DNA of 64,000 bases from NCBI RefSeq assembly GCF_003285005.1, contig NZ_QMFA01000005.1, forward strand, positions 202,139 through 266,138, in the 5' to 3' direction. The number at the start of each line of letters is the position of its first letter. Position 1 is the stretch's first letter. Both the position numbers and the translations under genes were made by a program. The notes below the pieces were generated by a model that saw only the letters and a list, made by a program, of their open reading frames with translations, was not told where the DNA came from and searched no databases. Shown here piece by piece: positions 1 through 8,531 of this stretch. The stretch is from Paenibacillus sp. YN15 (lineage in GTDB: Bacteria; Bacillota; Bacilli; Paenibacillales; NBRC-103111).

Positions 1-942
1 GCCGTCTACATCCAACAGGACTGTATCCTCGGCAATCTGGAGCACAACATCCTCCGGGGAAGAATCGGTAAGGCCCAGGCCGGTGATCCGCACGGACACT
101 CCGCCATCATCCTTCTGATTCACTTCCTCAATCACTCCCGAAGTGCCCATCACATCCTTCTCCGCCAATGCGGAAATCACCTTGATCTTTAAGGCTCCTG
201 TTTGGGGAGGCAGGCTCATGGTCATGACCATGTAATGCTCCACCTCAACCTCCATGCCGATGGACAAAGCGGAGAATTCCAGCTTGTTGCCTTCCGCATC
301 CAGGATCTCTGTTTGATCGTCGATTTTCAGCACAATTCCGTCTGCTCCGTAGCCCCTGATCTGAAGGGAACGGCGCCCGTCGTTATCCCGCACCAAAGTG
401 ACCACGCCGGTTGTATGGGCCGATTTTATCTCCTCCTGAACCGTAATGGAAATGCCGTCATTGCCGGGAGCTACTGTACCTCTTAGAATATCGCCGAAGA
501 AAGAGGAAGGAACATACAGCTTGCTGTCCACAAGAGCAGGCGCCGCTTCCAGCTCCTTCAGCATTTTGTCCACTCCATATTGGTTCTCTCCGGTTTTGAC
601 GGTAGTGAAAAGCTCTGCCTTGGCCAGATCGACGGAATACGTCTCCGGATTCCATTGCAGCTCAAAGCCCATAGCTTCCGCAACCGCGCGCAGAGGCAGC
701 ATCGTCTCTCCGCCCGCTCCCAGATAACCGGTATCCTCCAGGGTCTGTCCGTTTACCCGGACCGGGATGGCAGCTGTTGTCTGATCCGCAGGCTGGATGG
801 GAGCCATAATGGGAACTATGATGGGAACCGGCTGTTCCGCGGACGGGGCGGCTGCTCCGGCTTGCGCCCAGGCTGCGCCTCCTCCTGTGAATGCCAGTGC
901 CAGCGCCAGTGCGGTGGCTGTTTTTCTCGTTGTGAAATGCAT
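1..942 (-). CDS. Secreted copper-amine-oxidase-like stalk-domain protein (partial, runs off left edge)
   Basis: The reverse-strand frame opens at an ATG at 942 and stays open to base 1, giving 314 codons without a stop, so the C-terminus lies outside the window. Residues 1-27 form a signal peptide (basic start, Ala/Leu core, AWAQA cleavage region). Residues about 42-145 match the copper amine oxidase N-terminal (stalk) domain, with an IPVRVNG start, an MLPLRAVAEAMG helix and a YVPSSFF strand. The rest looks like beta-rich repeats that include a VVTLVRDNDG segment. In Paenibacillus such domains occur in cell-surface or secreted proteins and usually bind no copper. A ribosome site (AAAGGAAG) lies about 10 bases before the ATG. 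The function of the whole protein cannot be told from this part. Confidence 0.8.
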   Translation of the reverse strand, partial: MHFTTRKTATALALALAFTGGGAAWAQAGAAAPSAEQPVPIIVPIMAPIQPADQTTAAIPVRVNGQTLEDTGYLGAGGETMLPLRAVAEAMGFELQWNPETYSVDLAKAELFTTVKTGENQYGVDKMLKELEAAPALVDSKLYVPSSFFGDILRGTVAPGNDGISITVQEEIKSAHTTGVVTLVRDNDGRRSLQIRGYGADGIVLKIDDQTEILDAEGNKLEFSALSIGMEVEVEHYMVMTMSLPPQTGALKIKVISALAEKDVMGTSGVIEEVNQKDDGGVSVRITGLGLTDSSPEDVVLQIAEDTVLLDVDG

Positions 943-1206
943 ATTTGTCCACTTCCTTTCGTCATCATCATGATGCATTCATGCTTCTTAACGGTCCGGC
1001 CATGGAAAATGTTGCACGCTGTAATATAACCATATTTTCCCACGGACATACAATACGGGTTCCATAAGCGGCAAAAACAAGGGCAAAGCCTCGTCAGCCG
1101 CGGATGCTCCGCCACAAAAATTGGGCGCTGCACTCACCCTTTTGCCTATTGCGCATACAGTGAATAGACCAATATCACGATGGCCCCGAAGAAAGGAAGG
1201 GTGTGC

Positions 1207-1785
1207 ATGAATCCCGTTTTGCAGGACCCCCGTTTATGTCTGTGCGCCGACTCTACCCAGACCTTGGCTTACCGGAGAGACAGCCGCAATTATGTGACCC
1301 AGCTGTTCGGTCCGGATTTCCCCGCTGTTGAAACCGGCTTTTTTAATATTCATATGAGCCAGGGCATGATCGTCCCGCCTCATTGGCATACCAATGCCGA
1401 TGAGCTGGTATTCGTCATTTGCGGAGGAATTGTGGCCTCCGTGTTCAATCCGTTTACCCGGAAACTCATCACCTGCACCCTGAAGCCGGGCCAGGTGGTC
1501 CAGCTGCCCAAGGGCTGGTTCCACTGGTTCATAGCCACTACCGACAACACGCATGTGCTGACCATCTTCGATGTGCCCACGCCCGATGTGGTGTTCGGCG
1601 CCGATTTTCTCAGCTGCATCCCTCCCGAGGTGATGAACCGCGCCTTCTGCATCAATCCGCAGGACTATGCCAAGGCTGTGGCCCCCATCCAGGACGCGCT
1701 GCTGCTGGGTCCGCCTCCTTCCTGTGCTCCGATGGTGCAGGGACAGCAGCAGGGCTGCGAATTTCCCGGCCCCGTATTCCGCTAA
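1207..1785 (+). CDS. Cupin-domain protein
   Basis: This is a 192-residue single-domain cupin. Motif 1 is clear (PPHWHTNADELVFVICGG, with the HxH and Glu metal ligands) and so is motif 2 (GQVVQLPKGWFHWF, with the PxG and the last His). The sequence resembles single-cupin oxalate decarboxylase or germin-like proteins, but substrate and metal cannot be assigned. An in-frame ATG lies at 1180, but GAAAGGAAGG at about 1191-1200 sits 6 bases before the ATG at 1207, which is preferred. The C-terminus is rich in Cys, Pro and Gln. The gene stands alone, divergent from the stalk-domain gene and convergent with the ABC operon, and shares the terminator at 1873-1900. Confidence 0.8.
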   Translation: MNPVLQDPRLCLCADSTQTLAYRRDSRNYVTQLFGPDFPAVETGFFNIHMSQGMIVPPHWHTNADELVFVICGGIVASVFNPFTRKLITCTLKPGQVVQLPKGWFHWFIATTDNTHVLTIFDVPTPDVVFGADFLSCIPPEVMNRAFCINPQDYAKAVAPIQDALLLGPPPSCAPMVQGQQQGCEFPGPVFR

Positions 1786-1872
1786 ACGGGCATGACTCTG
1801 CCGCGGAGGGTCCCGCCCGCACCGCACACACCATGGACGCCCTCCCGGAGACTGCCCAGCCAAGCGCACAAA

Positions 1873-1900
1873 AGCCTGCCGGCTTATATACCGGCAGGCT
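1873..1900. terminator. Bidirectional intrinsic terminator between the cupin gene and the nitrogenase-like operon
   Basis: A perfect 10-bp stem (AGCCTGCCGG with CCGGCAGGCT) closes an 8-base loop. On the minus strand it is followed by a short T run. On the plus strand a T5 run follows a few bases later. It ends both converging transcripts. Confidence 0.75.
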
Positions 1901-1919
1901 TCCTGCTTTTTCCCAAAAA

Positions 1920-2993
1920 TTAATGTTTGAACTGTGTAGTCACCAGATCCGCCACCTTCACCTGATCCTTCTTCAGGGCTCCCGCCTGAACCAGATCGTC
2001 TACCCAAGGCTGCAGCAAATCGGTGGAGAGCTTCGCATCCGTGTAGAAATAGTGGGTTGCATTTACAGGCTGCCCAATATATTCCGCGGTCAGCTTCACG
2101 GATTCCTCCGTATTGGCGTTGGCCCATTCCTGGGCTTTTTCAATAGCGGTCACAAAGCGTTGTACGGCTTCCGGATTTTCCTGAATGAATTTTTCGGTGA
2201 AATAATAGGTGGATACTCCAGAGGCGGACCCCAGCCCGGTATCATTGGAATCTGCCAACAAGGTCAGCTTGCTGTCCGCTGCCAGCTTGTAGAAGGGGGG
2301 ATGGATGCCCGCAATGTCCAGATTCCCTTGCTGCACCGCCTGAATCGCCGCCGTATCCGTGTCAAAGGTCACATATGTGATCTGGCTGGGATCAAGCCCG
2401 GCATGACGGAAAATTTGGTTCAGAATAAAGGTATTGCAGCTGGGAGCGGTACCGCTGACGGTAATTTTTCCGCCTTTTTTGGACTCCACAAACTCCTTCA
2501 GGGTTTTGCCCTCAAATTTGGTGCTGGCCACAAAACGCATATGCCGGAATTTCGGGTCCACATTATCGGGCGGGTCCACTTCCTTCAGAGTAACTGCTTT
2601 AATCTTGGCTCCTCCGGCCACGAAGGTAGCCAATGCGTTGGGAAGAGCCGTCCCGATATCATTGGTGCCGTTCAATACCGAAGGCAGCTTCTGGGCGGTG
2701 GTCAGTTCGCCGGTGTACTGGATATTTAAACCCTCGGCGGCGAAAAATCCCTTCTTCTCGGCTACCACCCAAGGGGTGGAGGAGCAATTCTTCTGGGTAT
2801 CCACCTTCAGGGTGATGATGTTTTTACCCGAATCGGAAGCCGCAGGCGCACCGCTCTTCAGATCCTTCAGCCCCGCCGCTCCGGCGATGGTATCCTGCGT
2901 TCTTCCGTAATACGCGCCAACCCCGATACCGCCCGCAATCACAAGAGCGATACCCCCGATAATAATAAAACGCTGCTTCTTCTCCAATGCCAT
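1920..2993 (-). CDS. ABC transporter substrate-binding protein, sulfonate/taurine/nitrate (SsuA/TauA/NMT1-like) type
   Basis: This 357-residue protein has a hydrophobic N-terminal segment (about residues 10-28) and no lipobox Cys, so it is probably held by an uncleaved membrane anchor. The body follows the SsuA/NMT1 pattern: PWVVAEKKGFFAAEGL near the start of the mature part, an N-G-x-N-D-I-G stretch in lobe 1, and DIAGIHPP in the ligand-cleft region. Members bind sulfonates, taurine, nitrate, bicarbonate or pyrimidines, and the ligand cannot be read from sequence. The start at 2993 is preferred over 3053 because GGGAGG lies 8-9 bases upstream. It is the last gene of the nitrogenase-like operon, just after its two permeases. 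That placement suggests import of an organosulfur substrate, which is inference. Confidence 0.85.
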   Translation of the reverse strand: MALEKKQRFIIIGGIALVIAGGIGVGAYYGRTQDTIAGAAGLKDLKSGAPAASDSGKNIITLKVDTQKNCSSTPWVVAEKKGFFAAEGLNIQYTGELTTAQKLPSVLNGTNDIGTALPNALATFVAGGAKIKAVTLKEVDPPDNVDPKFRHMRFVASTKFEGKTLKEFVESKKGGKITVSGTAPSCNTFILNQIFRHAGLDPSQITYVTFDTDTAAIQAVQQGNLDIAGIHPPFYKLAADSKLTLLADSNDTGLGSASGVSTYYFTEKFIQENPEAVQRFVTAIEKAQEWANANTEESVKLTAEYIGQPVNATHYFYTDAKLSTDLLQPWVDDLVQAGALKKDQVKVADLVTTQFKH

Positions 2994-3025
2994 TGTCTGT
3001 TCCTCCCTTTGTTGTAAGCGGATCG

Positions 3026-3886
3026 TTACCCGATCTCCACTGCTTCCTTCCATACCAGAAAATGCTTCTTCAACCGGCCAAAAACTACATTGATAATAAT
3101 CGCCAGGAGTGTAATAAACAGAACCACTCCATACATAAGCGGCAAGTCATACCGCACCGTAGCATTGACATAGTACCAGCCCAGGCCTGTGCTGGCGCCG
3201 ATAACCTCCGAGGCGATAATCATAAAAAAGGAGATTTGCGCGGCTATTTCAATTCCCGTAAAAATATTGGGCAGGGTGTACGGCAGAATTACCTTGAAAA
3301 ACAGCTCCTTCCGGGAGGCTCCCATGGACCTGGCCGCCCGGACCAGCTGCGGGTCCACGCCTCTTGCTCCGGCAATGGTCTGAAACAGCAGAGGCCAGTT
3401 GGCTGCCCAAAAGATAACCGCTACCTTTTCCGCCGTTCCGATCCCGAAGAAAATCATGAAAATCGGAATGATGGCAAAAGGATTCAGCTTTTCGCACATC
3501 CGCAGAAAGGGCAGAAGAAACCGTTCAAAGCCCCGGAAAAATGTTCCCAGCAAAAACCCCAGCGGAACGGCGATGACAAACGACAGGCCAAAGCCCAATC
3601 CAACCCTGCCCAAGCTCACTCCCATCTGCTTAAAAAGCGTATCAGACACGGCAGAATGGTAAAGGGAGCGGATGGCCTGGGAAGGCGAGGAAATCACTCC
3701 CTCAGGAATAATCGCCGCCCCTACCTCCCAGAGGATAAAAAAGAGCAGAATCGGGATGCTGCCATATCCCGCCTTTCGCAATCCATTCAAAAAAGTGCGC
3801 ATATTCGCATCCAACCTCTCAAGGGCTTTCCGAAGGAAAGCCTGCATCGCAAGCATAAGCTTACGTGGTTGACTTCCGTCAGGCAT
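3026..3886 (-). CDS. ABC transporter permease (SsuC/TauC-like), first of a pair
   Basis: This 286-residue membrane protein of the BPD_transp_1 family has about six transmembrane segments. The EAA-type cytoplasmic loop (RAARSMGASRKELFFKVILPYTLPNIFTGI) docks the ATPase, and GLGWYYVNA is typical of sulfonate/taurine permeases. The start at 3886 is chosen because GGAGGGC precedes it and because its ATG overlaps the stop of the upstream permease by 8 bases, which implies translational coupling. It is expected to form a heterodimer with the product of 3879-4664. Confidence 0.9.
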   Translation of the reverse strand: MPDGSQPRKLMLAMQAFLRKALERLDANMRTFLNGLRKAGYGSIPILLFFILWEVGAAIIPEGVISSPSQAIRSLYHSAVSDTLFKQMGVSLGRVGLGFGLSFVIAVPLGFLLGTFFRGFERFLLPFLRMCEKLNPFAIIPIFMIFFGIGTAEKVAVIFWAANWPLLFQTIAGARGVDPQLVRAARSMGASRKELFFKVILPYTLPNIFTGIEIAAQISFFMIIASEVIGASTGLGWYYVNATVRYDLPLMYGVVLFITLLAIIINVVFGRLKKHFLVWKEAVEIG

Positions 3887-4664
3887 GTTTGCCCTCCGGG
3901 ACCTCCTTCCAGTCCACAATGCTTTTTTCCAGCGCCTCCAAAAGCACATTCAGGAGGAGTCCCACTCCCGCCACCAGAATGGCTCCCAAATAAATCCGGG
4001 GCACAAAGCCCATGCTCTGGGCATTATGGATGAGCCAGCCCAAGCCGGAGTCGGCTCCCATGCTTTCCGCGCCGATCAGCATCAGGAAGCTCATGGTCAG
4101 GCCGCTGCGGATGCCCGTCATAATGGCCGGGAAGGCGGCAGGCAGCACAACCTTGAAGAAGATCGTGACCGGTCCGGCGCTCATGGCCCTGGCGCAGCGC
4201 ACCAACAGCGGGTCCACACTCTGGATGCCTGCCATAGTGGTAAAGAGAATCGGCCAAAAGGAGGACCAGAAGATGACGGTATAGATTCCTCCTTCCCCCA
4301 CACCGGCAATCACAACGAAGATGGGGAATAGAATAAACGGCGGAATTTGCGACAGAAAAACGGTCAAAGGCTTGAGAAACCGGGCCACCGCCGGCAGCGC
4401 CCCGGCCAGAATGAAGCCTATGGGCAAGGCCAGCACAGCGGCCAGCAGGAAACCGATGAACACTCTTTTGAGACTAATGGAAATGTATACGATGATCTTG
4501 ATCAGCGTCATATCCAGCCCCACCCGGATCACCTCGGAGAAAGGCGGAACAAACACCGGGCTGACCCATCCCAACCGGGGAGCAAGCTCCCAGACCAGGA
4601 GCAGCAGAAGAAACAGGTACCAGCTTAACAGCCTGTTGTGAACCAGGTTCAGAGTTCGCCTCAT
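3879..4664 (-). CDS. ABC transporter permease (SsuC/TauC-like), second of a pair
   Basis: This 261-residue inner-membrane permease has six predicted helices. The EAA loop (RCARAMSAGPVTIFFKVVLPAAFPAIMTGI) and the GLGWLIHNAQ motif are shared with sulfonate/nitrate permeases. The ribosome site GGAGG lies 9 bases upstream. Two different permeases in one importer, rather than a homodimer, is less usual for Ssu-type systems and may reflect a distinct substrate. The gene lies 63 bases after the ATPase and overlaps the next permease by 8 bases. Confidence 0.9.
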   Translation of the reverse strand: MRRTLNLVHNRLLSWYLFLLLLLVWELAPRLGWVSPVFVPPFSEVIRVGLDMTLIKIIVYISISLKRVFIGFLLAAVLALPIGFILAGALPAVARFLKPLTVFLSQIPPFILFPIFVVIAGVGEGGIYTVIFWSSFWPILFTTMAGIQSVDPLLVRCARAMSAGPVTIFFKVVLPAAFPAIMTGIRSGLTMSFLMLIGAESMGADSGLGWLIHNAQSMGFVPRIYLGAILVAGVGLLLNVLLEALEKSIVDWKEVPEGKHA

Positions 4665-4727
4665 GCCAGAGCCTCCAGGTCATATTTTTATTAAACACAT
4701 TTGTTTAATCGGTTTTAATCCGCAGGT

Positions 4728-5603
4728 TTACAATACGGCTGAAGCGGAAATCTGCTCCTCCAGATGGATGTCCTGGGCCACGCGCGGAGTTTCCCCCACA
4801 GGCGGCAACGGCTCTCCTTGGTTTTGCAGAAGCTCCCAAACCCGGTAGCGAACCAGGCTGAAATCCGTGGTGGACAGCACATCGCCAACCCGTCTGGGAC
4901 GGGGCAGTCCTACCTTTACAATCTCCTTCACCTTTCCGGGATTGGCGGACATCACCGCTACCCGGTCGGCCAGCGCCACCGCCTCATCAATGCTGTGAGT
5001 GACGAAGATAACAGTCTTGCGGGTTTCCTCCCAAATCCGCAGCAGCTCATCCTGCAGGGTTTCCCTGGTTTGGGCGTCCACTGCGGCGAAGGGCTCATCC
5101 ATCAGCAGCACCTCGGGGTCGTAAGCCAACGCCCGGGCGATGGCCACCCGCTGCTTCATGCCGCCGGACAGCTCATAGGGATACCGGTCCGCAAAACCGG
5201 ACAGATTCACCAGCTTCAGGAAACGGTCGCTGATCTCCTGGCGGTCTTTTTTGGGCACACCCTTCACTTCCAGCCCAAACTCCACATTGTGGCGCACTGT
5301 CCGCCAGGGGAACAGGGCATAGCCCTGCATCACAATCCCCCGGTCCAGCGCTGGTTTGGTAATTTTTTTGCCGTCGATAAAAAGCTCCCCCGAGGTAGGC
5401 AGGGCCAACCCGGCAATCAGGTCCAGCAGGGTGGATTTACCGCAGCCGCTGGGCCCTACAATCGTCAGGAACTCCCCTTTATTCACGGAGAGATTCACAT
5501 CCTGGAGGGCGGAGAAAATCTGCTCTTCCCCGCCGGCGTTGCGCTTGATCTGATAATCCCGGTTCACATTCCGGATTTCAATTTTTGCCGGTGCTTCAGC
5601 CAT
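4728..5603 (-). CDS. ABC transporter ATP-binding protein (SsuB/TauB-like)
   Basis: This 291-residue nucleotide-binding subunit has Walker A (GPSGCGKS), Q-loop, signature (LSGGMKQR), Walker B (VLLMDEP) and H-loop (VTHS), so it should be active. The start at 5603 is preferred to the upstream 5648 because GGAGG precedes it and because its ATG overlaps the stop codon of the NifD-like gene by 8 bases. That overlap ties the importer directly to the nitrogenase-like subunits and is the strongest evidence that transport and reduction belong to one system. The C-terminal 40 residues have no clear match. Confidence 0.92.
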   Translation of the reverse strand: MAEAPAKIEIRNVNRDYQIKRNAGGEEQIFSALQDVNLSVNKGEFLTIVGPSGCGKSTLLDLIAGLALPTSGELFIDGKKITKPALDRGIVMQGYALFPWRTVRHNVEFGLEVKGVPKKDRQEISDRFLKLVNLSGFADRYPYELSGGMKQRVAIARALAYDPEVLLMDEPFAAVDAQTRETLQDELLRIWEETRKTVIFVTHSIDEAVALADRVAVMSANPGKVKEIVKVGLPRPRRVGDVLSTTDFSLVRYRVWELLQNQGEPLPPVGETPRVAQDIHLEEQISASAVL

Positions 5604-7155
5604 TGGCCACAACCTCCGCTTCATTTTCTTCAAGGGCAGAATGATCAATGTAGCTGAAGGGGTCCTCGCTGTACCAGGATTCCCGGTAAGGAAGCTTCGC
5701 GTTAGCCCCCAGATTGCGGTTGAAGGAGGAATTGCGCATCAGCCGGGTTACCCGGGTGGCCACCTCAAACACCCCTTGATACCCCAAATAATCATTGCTT
5801 TGGCCGAACAGCGGGAAGATGGAGAAACCCTGCTTGGCGGCTGCGCCGTTGCCTCCCACGTGCCCTACATACAAATCCGGCTGCAAGCGGCGCAGGAGAT
5901 TGGCCTGCTCGAACAGCTGCCCGGCGCCTACGTTGAACACCTTGTCATCCACACCCGGCACATCCTGCAGGAACTCATCCAACAGCACCTCGCCGTACTT
6001 GTCAAAATGGTACCCCCGCAGGCCCACCACTTCCATGCCCAGATTGTACAGAAGCTCCGCCGTGGTCATGATGCGGATTTCGCCGCCGGTGACAAACACC
6101 TTTTTGCCCCGAAGCTGCTTGCGGTACGGCTCCAGCGCCTGATTGAGCTCCCTGTTCTCCGAATCAATGAACCGCTCCGCCTGCTCCTCAATGCCGAAGA
6201 AGGCGGCAATGTCGCGAATCCACTTGTTGGTATTGGTAATGCCGATGGGAATGGTGCGCAGCACATAAGGAATGCCGTATTTGCTCTGGAAATGCTCCAC
6301 GAAATAGTCGTCGTGGGTGGCGCAAATGCTGACATTAAGAGCCGCCTCATAGGAATACGTAAAGTCGTCGGGATGGGAGAAGCAGGGCAGCACCCGCACC
6401 TCCAGATCCAGGGCATTCAGAATGCGGATCAGCTCCACCTCATCGATCCGGCTCATGGAGCCCACGTTCAGCAAATTGACGGTTCTGCTGATGCGCGCCT
6501 GGCGCTTGGCCTCCTCCAGCGGGTCCTCAGGCAAGAGACGCGGTGTCTTGGCTTTGTCCTCCCCCACCAGATTCCGCAGAATCCCGTGATACACCGCGTC
6601 ATAGGCCGTGGCTTGGATGCGGGTTTTGAAGCCTTCGCAATGGATGGGCACAATCCGGGCATTCACCTGGGTCTGGAGATCGTCCAGGATGCTGTCGATA
6701 TCGTCGCCGATCAAAGCGGGCACGCAGGCATTCATCACGATGATGGCCTCCGGACGGAACTCCTGCTCCGCCTTCAGCACCGCCTGGCGCAGTTTTTTCT
6801 CGCCGCCCTGAATCACGTCCACCTGGTCCAGGTTGGTATTGATCCAGCGCAAGCCCCGGGCGGAGGCGCTGCGCAGCTGCTGGAACACCTTGTTGATGCC
6901 CGCCATCTGCAGCATGTTGGCGCCGCAGCCTACGGGGCTGTGCACCACCACCACCGAATCCCGCATGGAAGCCACCATGCCCAGGCTCAGGCTAAGCTGG
7001 CAGCCCTGGGTTTGGGAAAAGGTGCGTTTGGTGTTGAACAGGCAGCCGCCCTTCTTGGACTGGCCGGACAGATCGCAGCAGGAGCCGCCGTAGGCGCCGC
7101 AGGCGGCCAGCCGGTCTTCCCGGATGGGGGCCGCTTTATTCTTCAAGTAATCCAT
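5596..7155 (-). CDS. Nitrogenase-like component 1, NifD-like (alpha) subunit, probably of the methylthio-alkane reductase class
   Basis: This 519-residue protein belongs to the NifD/NifK family. Cys52 (QTQGCQLS), Cys77 (SPVGCGAN) and Cys144 (MNACVPAL) match the spacing of the three P-cluster ligands of NifD. Cys278 (NVSICATHDDYF, followed by KYGIPYV) aligns with NifD Cys275, the cofactor ligand. The stretch matching the NifD His442 loop (IFPLFGQSNDYLGYQG) appears to lack the His, as far as a hand alignment can show. An N-terminal extension holds further cysteines (19, 26, 27 and 38). It should pair with the NifK-like subunit encoded 35 bases upstream. The same-operon NifB-like protein argues for a carbide-containing Fe-S cluster and against chlorophyll-type or F430-type reductases. 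Confidence 0.85.
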   Translation of the reverse strand: MDYLKNKAAPIREDRLAACGAYGGSCCDLSGQSKKGGCLFNTKRTFSQTQGCQLSLSLGMVASMRDSVVVVHSPVGCGANMLQMAGINKVFQQLRSASARGLRWINTNLDQVDVIQGGEKKLRQAVLKAEQEFRPEAIIVMNACVPALIGDDIDSILDDLQTQVNARIVPIHCEGFKTRIQATAYDAVYHGILRNLVGEDKAKTPRLLPEDPLEEAKRQARISRTVNLLNVGSMSRIDEVELIRILNALDLEVRVLPCFSHPDDFTYSYEAALNVSICATHDDYFVEHFQSKYGIPYVLRTIPIGITNTNKWIRDIAAFFGIEEQAERFIDSENRELNQALEPYRKQLRGKKVFVTGGEIRIMTTAELLYNLGMEVVGLRGYHFDKYGEVLLDEFLQDVPGVDDKVFNVGAGQLFEQANLLRRLQPDLYVGHVGGNGAAAKQGFSIFPLFGQSNDYLGYQGVFEVATRVTRLMRNSSFNRNLGANAKLPYRESWYSEDPFSYIDHSALEENEAEVVANG

Positions 7156-7190
7156 GTGTATCCCTCCAGTTTATGATTGCCGGACAGCCT

Positions 7191-8531
7191 CTACCGGTGG
7201 CTGACCAGCAGGGTAACGGCATCCTCGGCCAGGGTCAGGCCGCCCTTGAAGCCCGCATACGCCCGGTTTAGCACCACCCGGTTGGTAATGGGATAGCTCA
7301 CGGTCAACAGCGGCACCTTGAATTGCTCCGCCGTGTCCCGCTCCATGACGCTCCCGGCAATAAAGCCGGGCAGGAAGCCGTCGTAATACCGCTGCCCCTT
7401 GGATTGGGGCCACTGGCGGTTAATATGCTTGGCTACGTTGGAGGCATCCGTATCAAACACCACGGTAGGCTCCAGGCCGGAATGAAAATCCCGGAAGCCG
7501 TCCCTGATGCTGTCCTCCTCCTCCGGCAGGAGCGGGTCCGTTACGATGGCAAGCTCCGGCAGCCAGCCCAGATCATCCGCCAGGAAGCGGGTCAAGGCCT
7601 GGGCGTAGTTGGCGTCGCCCACCACTGTGACATAACGCTGAAAGTCCAGATCGTTGTAGGAATCGGACAGCCGCTGCAAAAATTCATAATAATATTTGCG
7701 CTCCCCGGCAATCACCTGCTCTACCTGCTCCGCGGTCACTCCGGCGGCATCCCCTACCTTGCGCAGGAAGGCGGAGGTGGCATGATCCCCAATGGGGAAA
7801 TCCACTGTCAGCCAAGGCACATCATGCACCTCCTGGAAGGTTTGGGCAGCCTCTTGGCCGTACACTCTGGACAGCACAATATTGAGCGAAGCGGAAGCGG
7901 CATTGCGAAGATTGTCAATGGTTTCGCCGGTGCCGAAGAAGGTGTTCACCGTCAGCCCCAGCTTCTCCAGCAGCTCCTTCAGGGCGTCAATATTGCCTTT
8001 CCAGAATACATCCTGCAGGGGTACAATGCCGAAGAGATTTACGGTTCCCGCCTTTTTCTCAGAAGAGGGCTCCGTGAAATTCCGGAACAGGGCCGACAGC
8101 ACATAATCATAGCCCCGGTAGGAATTGCCCTTGAAGCTGGTGGTTTCCGTGCCGATTACCGGATGCTCGCCGCCCCGGAACTGCTTTACCACCTGGTTCA
8201 CATCGTCGCCGATCATTTCCACCATGCAGCCGGTCACCACAAAATATAAATCGCCGTCCATGATTTTGATGGTGTTCTCAATCTGCTCGGCCAGACGCTC
8301 CTCGCCGCCGAATACAATATCCCGCTCCGCCACATTGGAGCTGGGCAGGGTCTGGCCGCCGCAATAGCTGCCGCCGTGATAGCCCGATGCCCCGGACAAG
8401 GCGCCGGCCAGATTGCCTCCGCAGCCCGGGGAGGTGTGAAGAATGGGAATCGCCCGGGGAAGAGCCTGCACCGTTCCGATGGCCCCTCCCAATGCGCAGG
8501 TAAACCGGGGCCGTTCAATGACTTTGCTCAT
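7191..8531 (-). CDS. Nitrogenase-like component 1, NifK-like (beta) subunit
   Basis: This 446-residue protein is shorter than NifK (about 520) because the N-terminal arm is missing. Cys12 (FTCALGGA), Cys37 (TSPGCGGN) and Cys102 ([12 protein letters not shown]) have the P-cluster spacing of NifK (25, then about 60 residues). Cys57 (GSYCGG) is an extra. GDD after the third Cys is also typical of NifK. Its ATG overlaps the stop of the cysteine synthase gene (ATGA at 8528-8531), so the two are translationally coupled. Here the NifK-like gene precedes the NifD-like gene, the reverse of nifDK order. It is expected to form an alpha2beta2 reductase with the next gene and receive electrons from the NifH-like protein. 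Confidence 0.85.
   Translation of the reverse strand: MSKVIERPRFTCALGGAIGTVQALPRAIPILHTSPGCGGNLAGALSGASGYHGGSYCGGQTLPSSNVAERDIVFGGEERLAEQIENTIKIMDGDLYFVVTGCMVEMIGDDVNQVVKQFRGGEHPVIGTETTSFKGNSYRGYDYVLSALFRNFTEPSSEKKAGTVNLFGIVPLQDVFWKGNIDALKELLEKLGLTVNTFFGTGETIDNLRNAASASLNIVLSRVYGQEAAQTFQEVHDVPWLTVDFPIGDHATSAFLRKVGDAAGVTAEQVEQVIAGERKYYYEFLQRLSDSYNDLDFQRYVTVVGDANYAQALTRFLADDLGWLPELAIVTDPLLPEEEDSIRDGFRDFHSGLEPTVVFDTDASNVAKHINRQWPQSKGQRYYDGFLPGFIAGSVMERDTAEQFKVPLLTVSYPITNRVVLNRAYAGFKGGLTLAEDAVTLLVSHR

Noticed and set aside
5641..7176. A 511-codon plus-strand open frame
   Set aside because: It is the shadow of the NifD-like gene and has His/Leu/Gln-rich composition with no family character.
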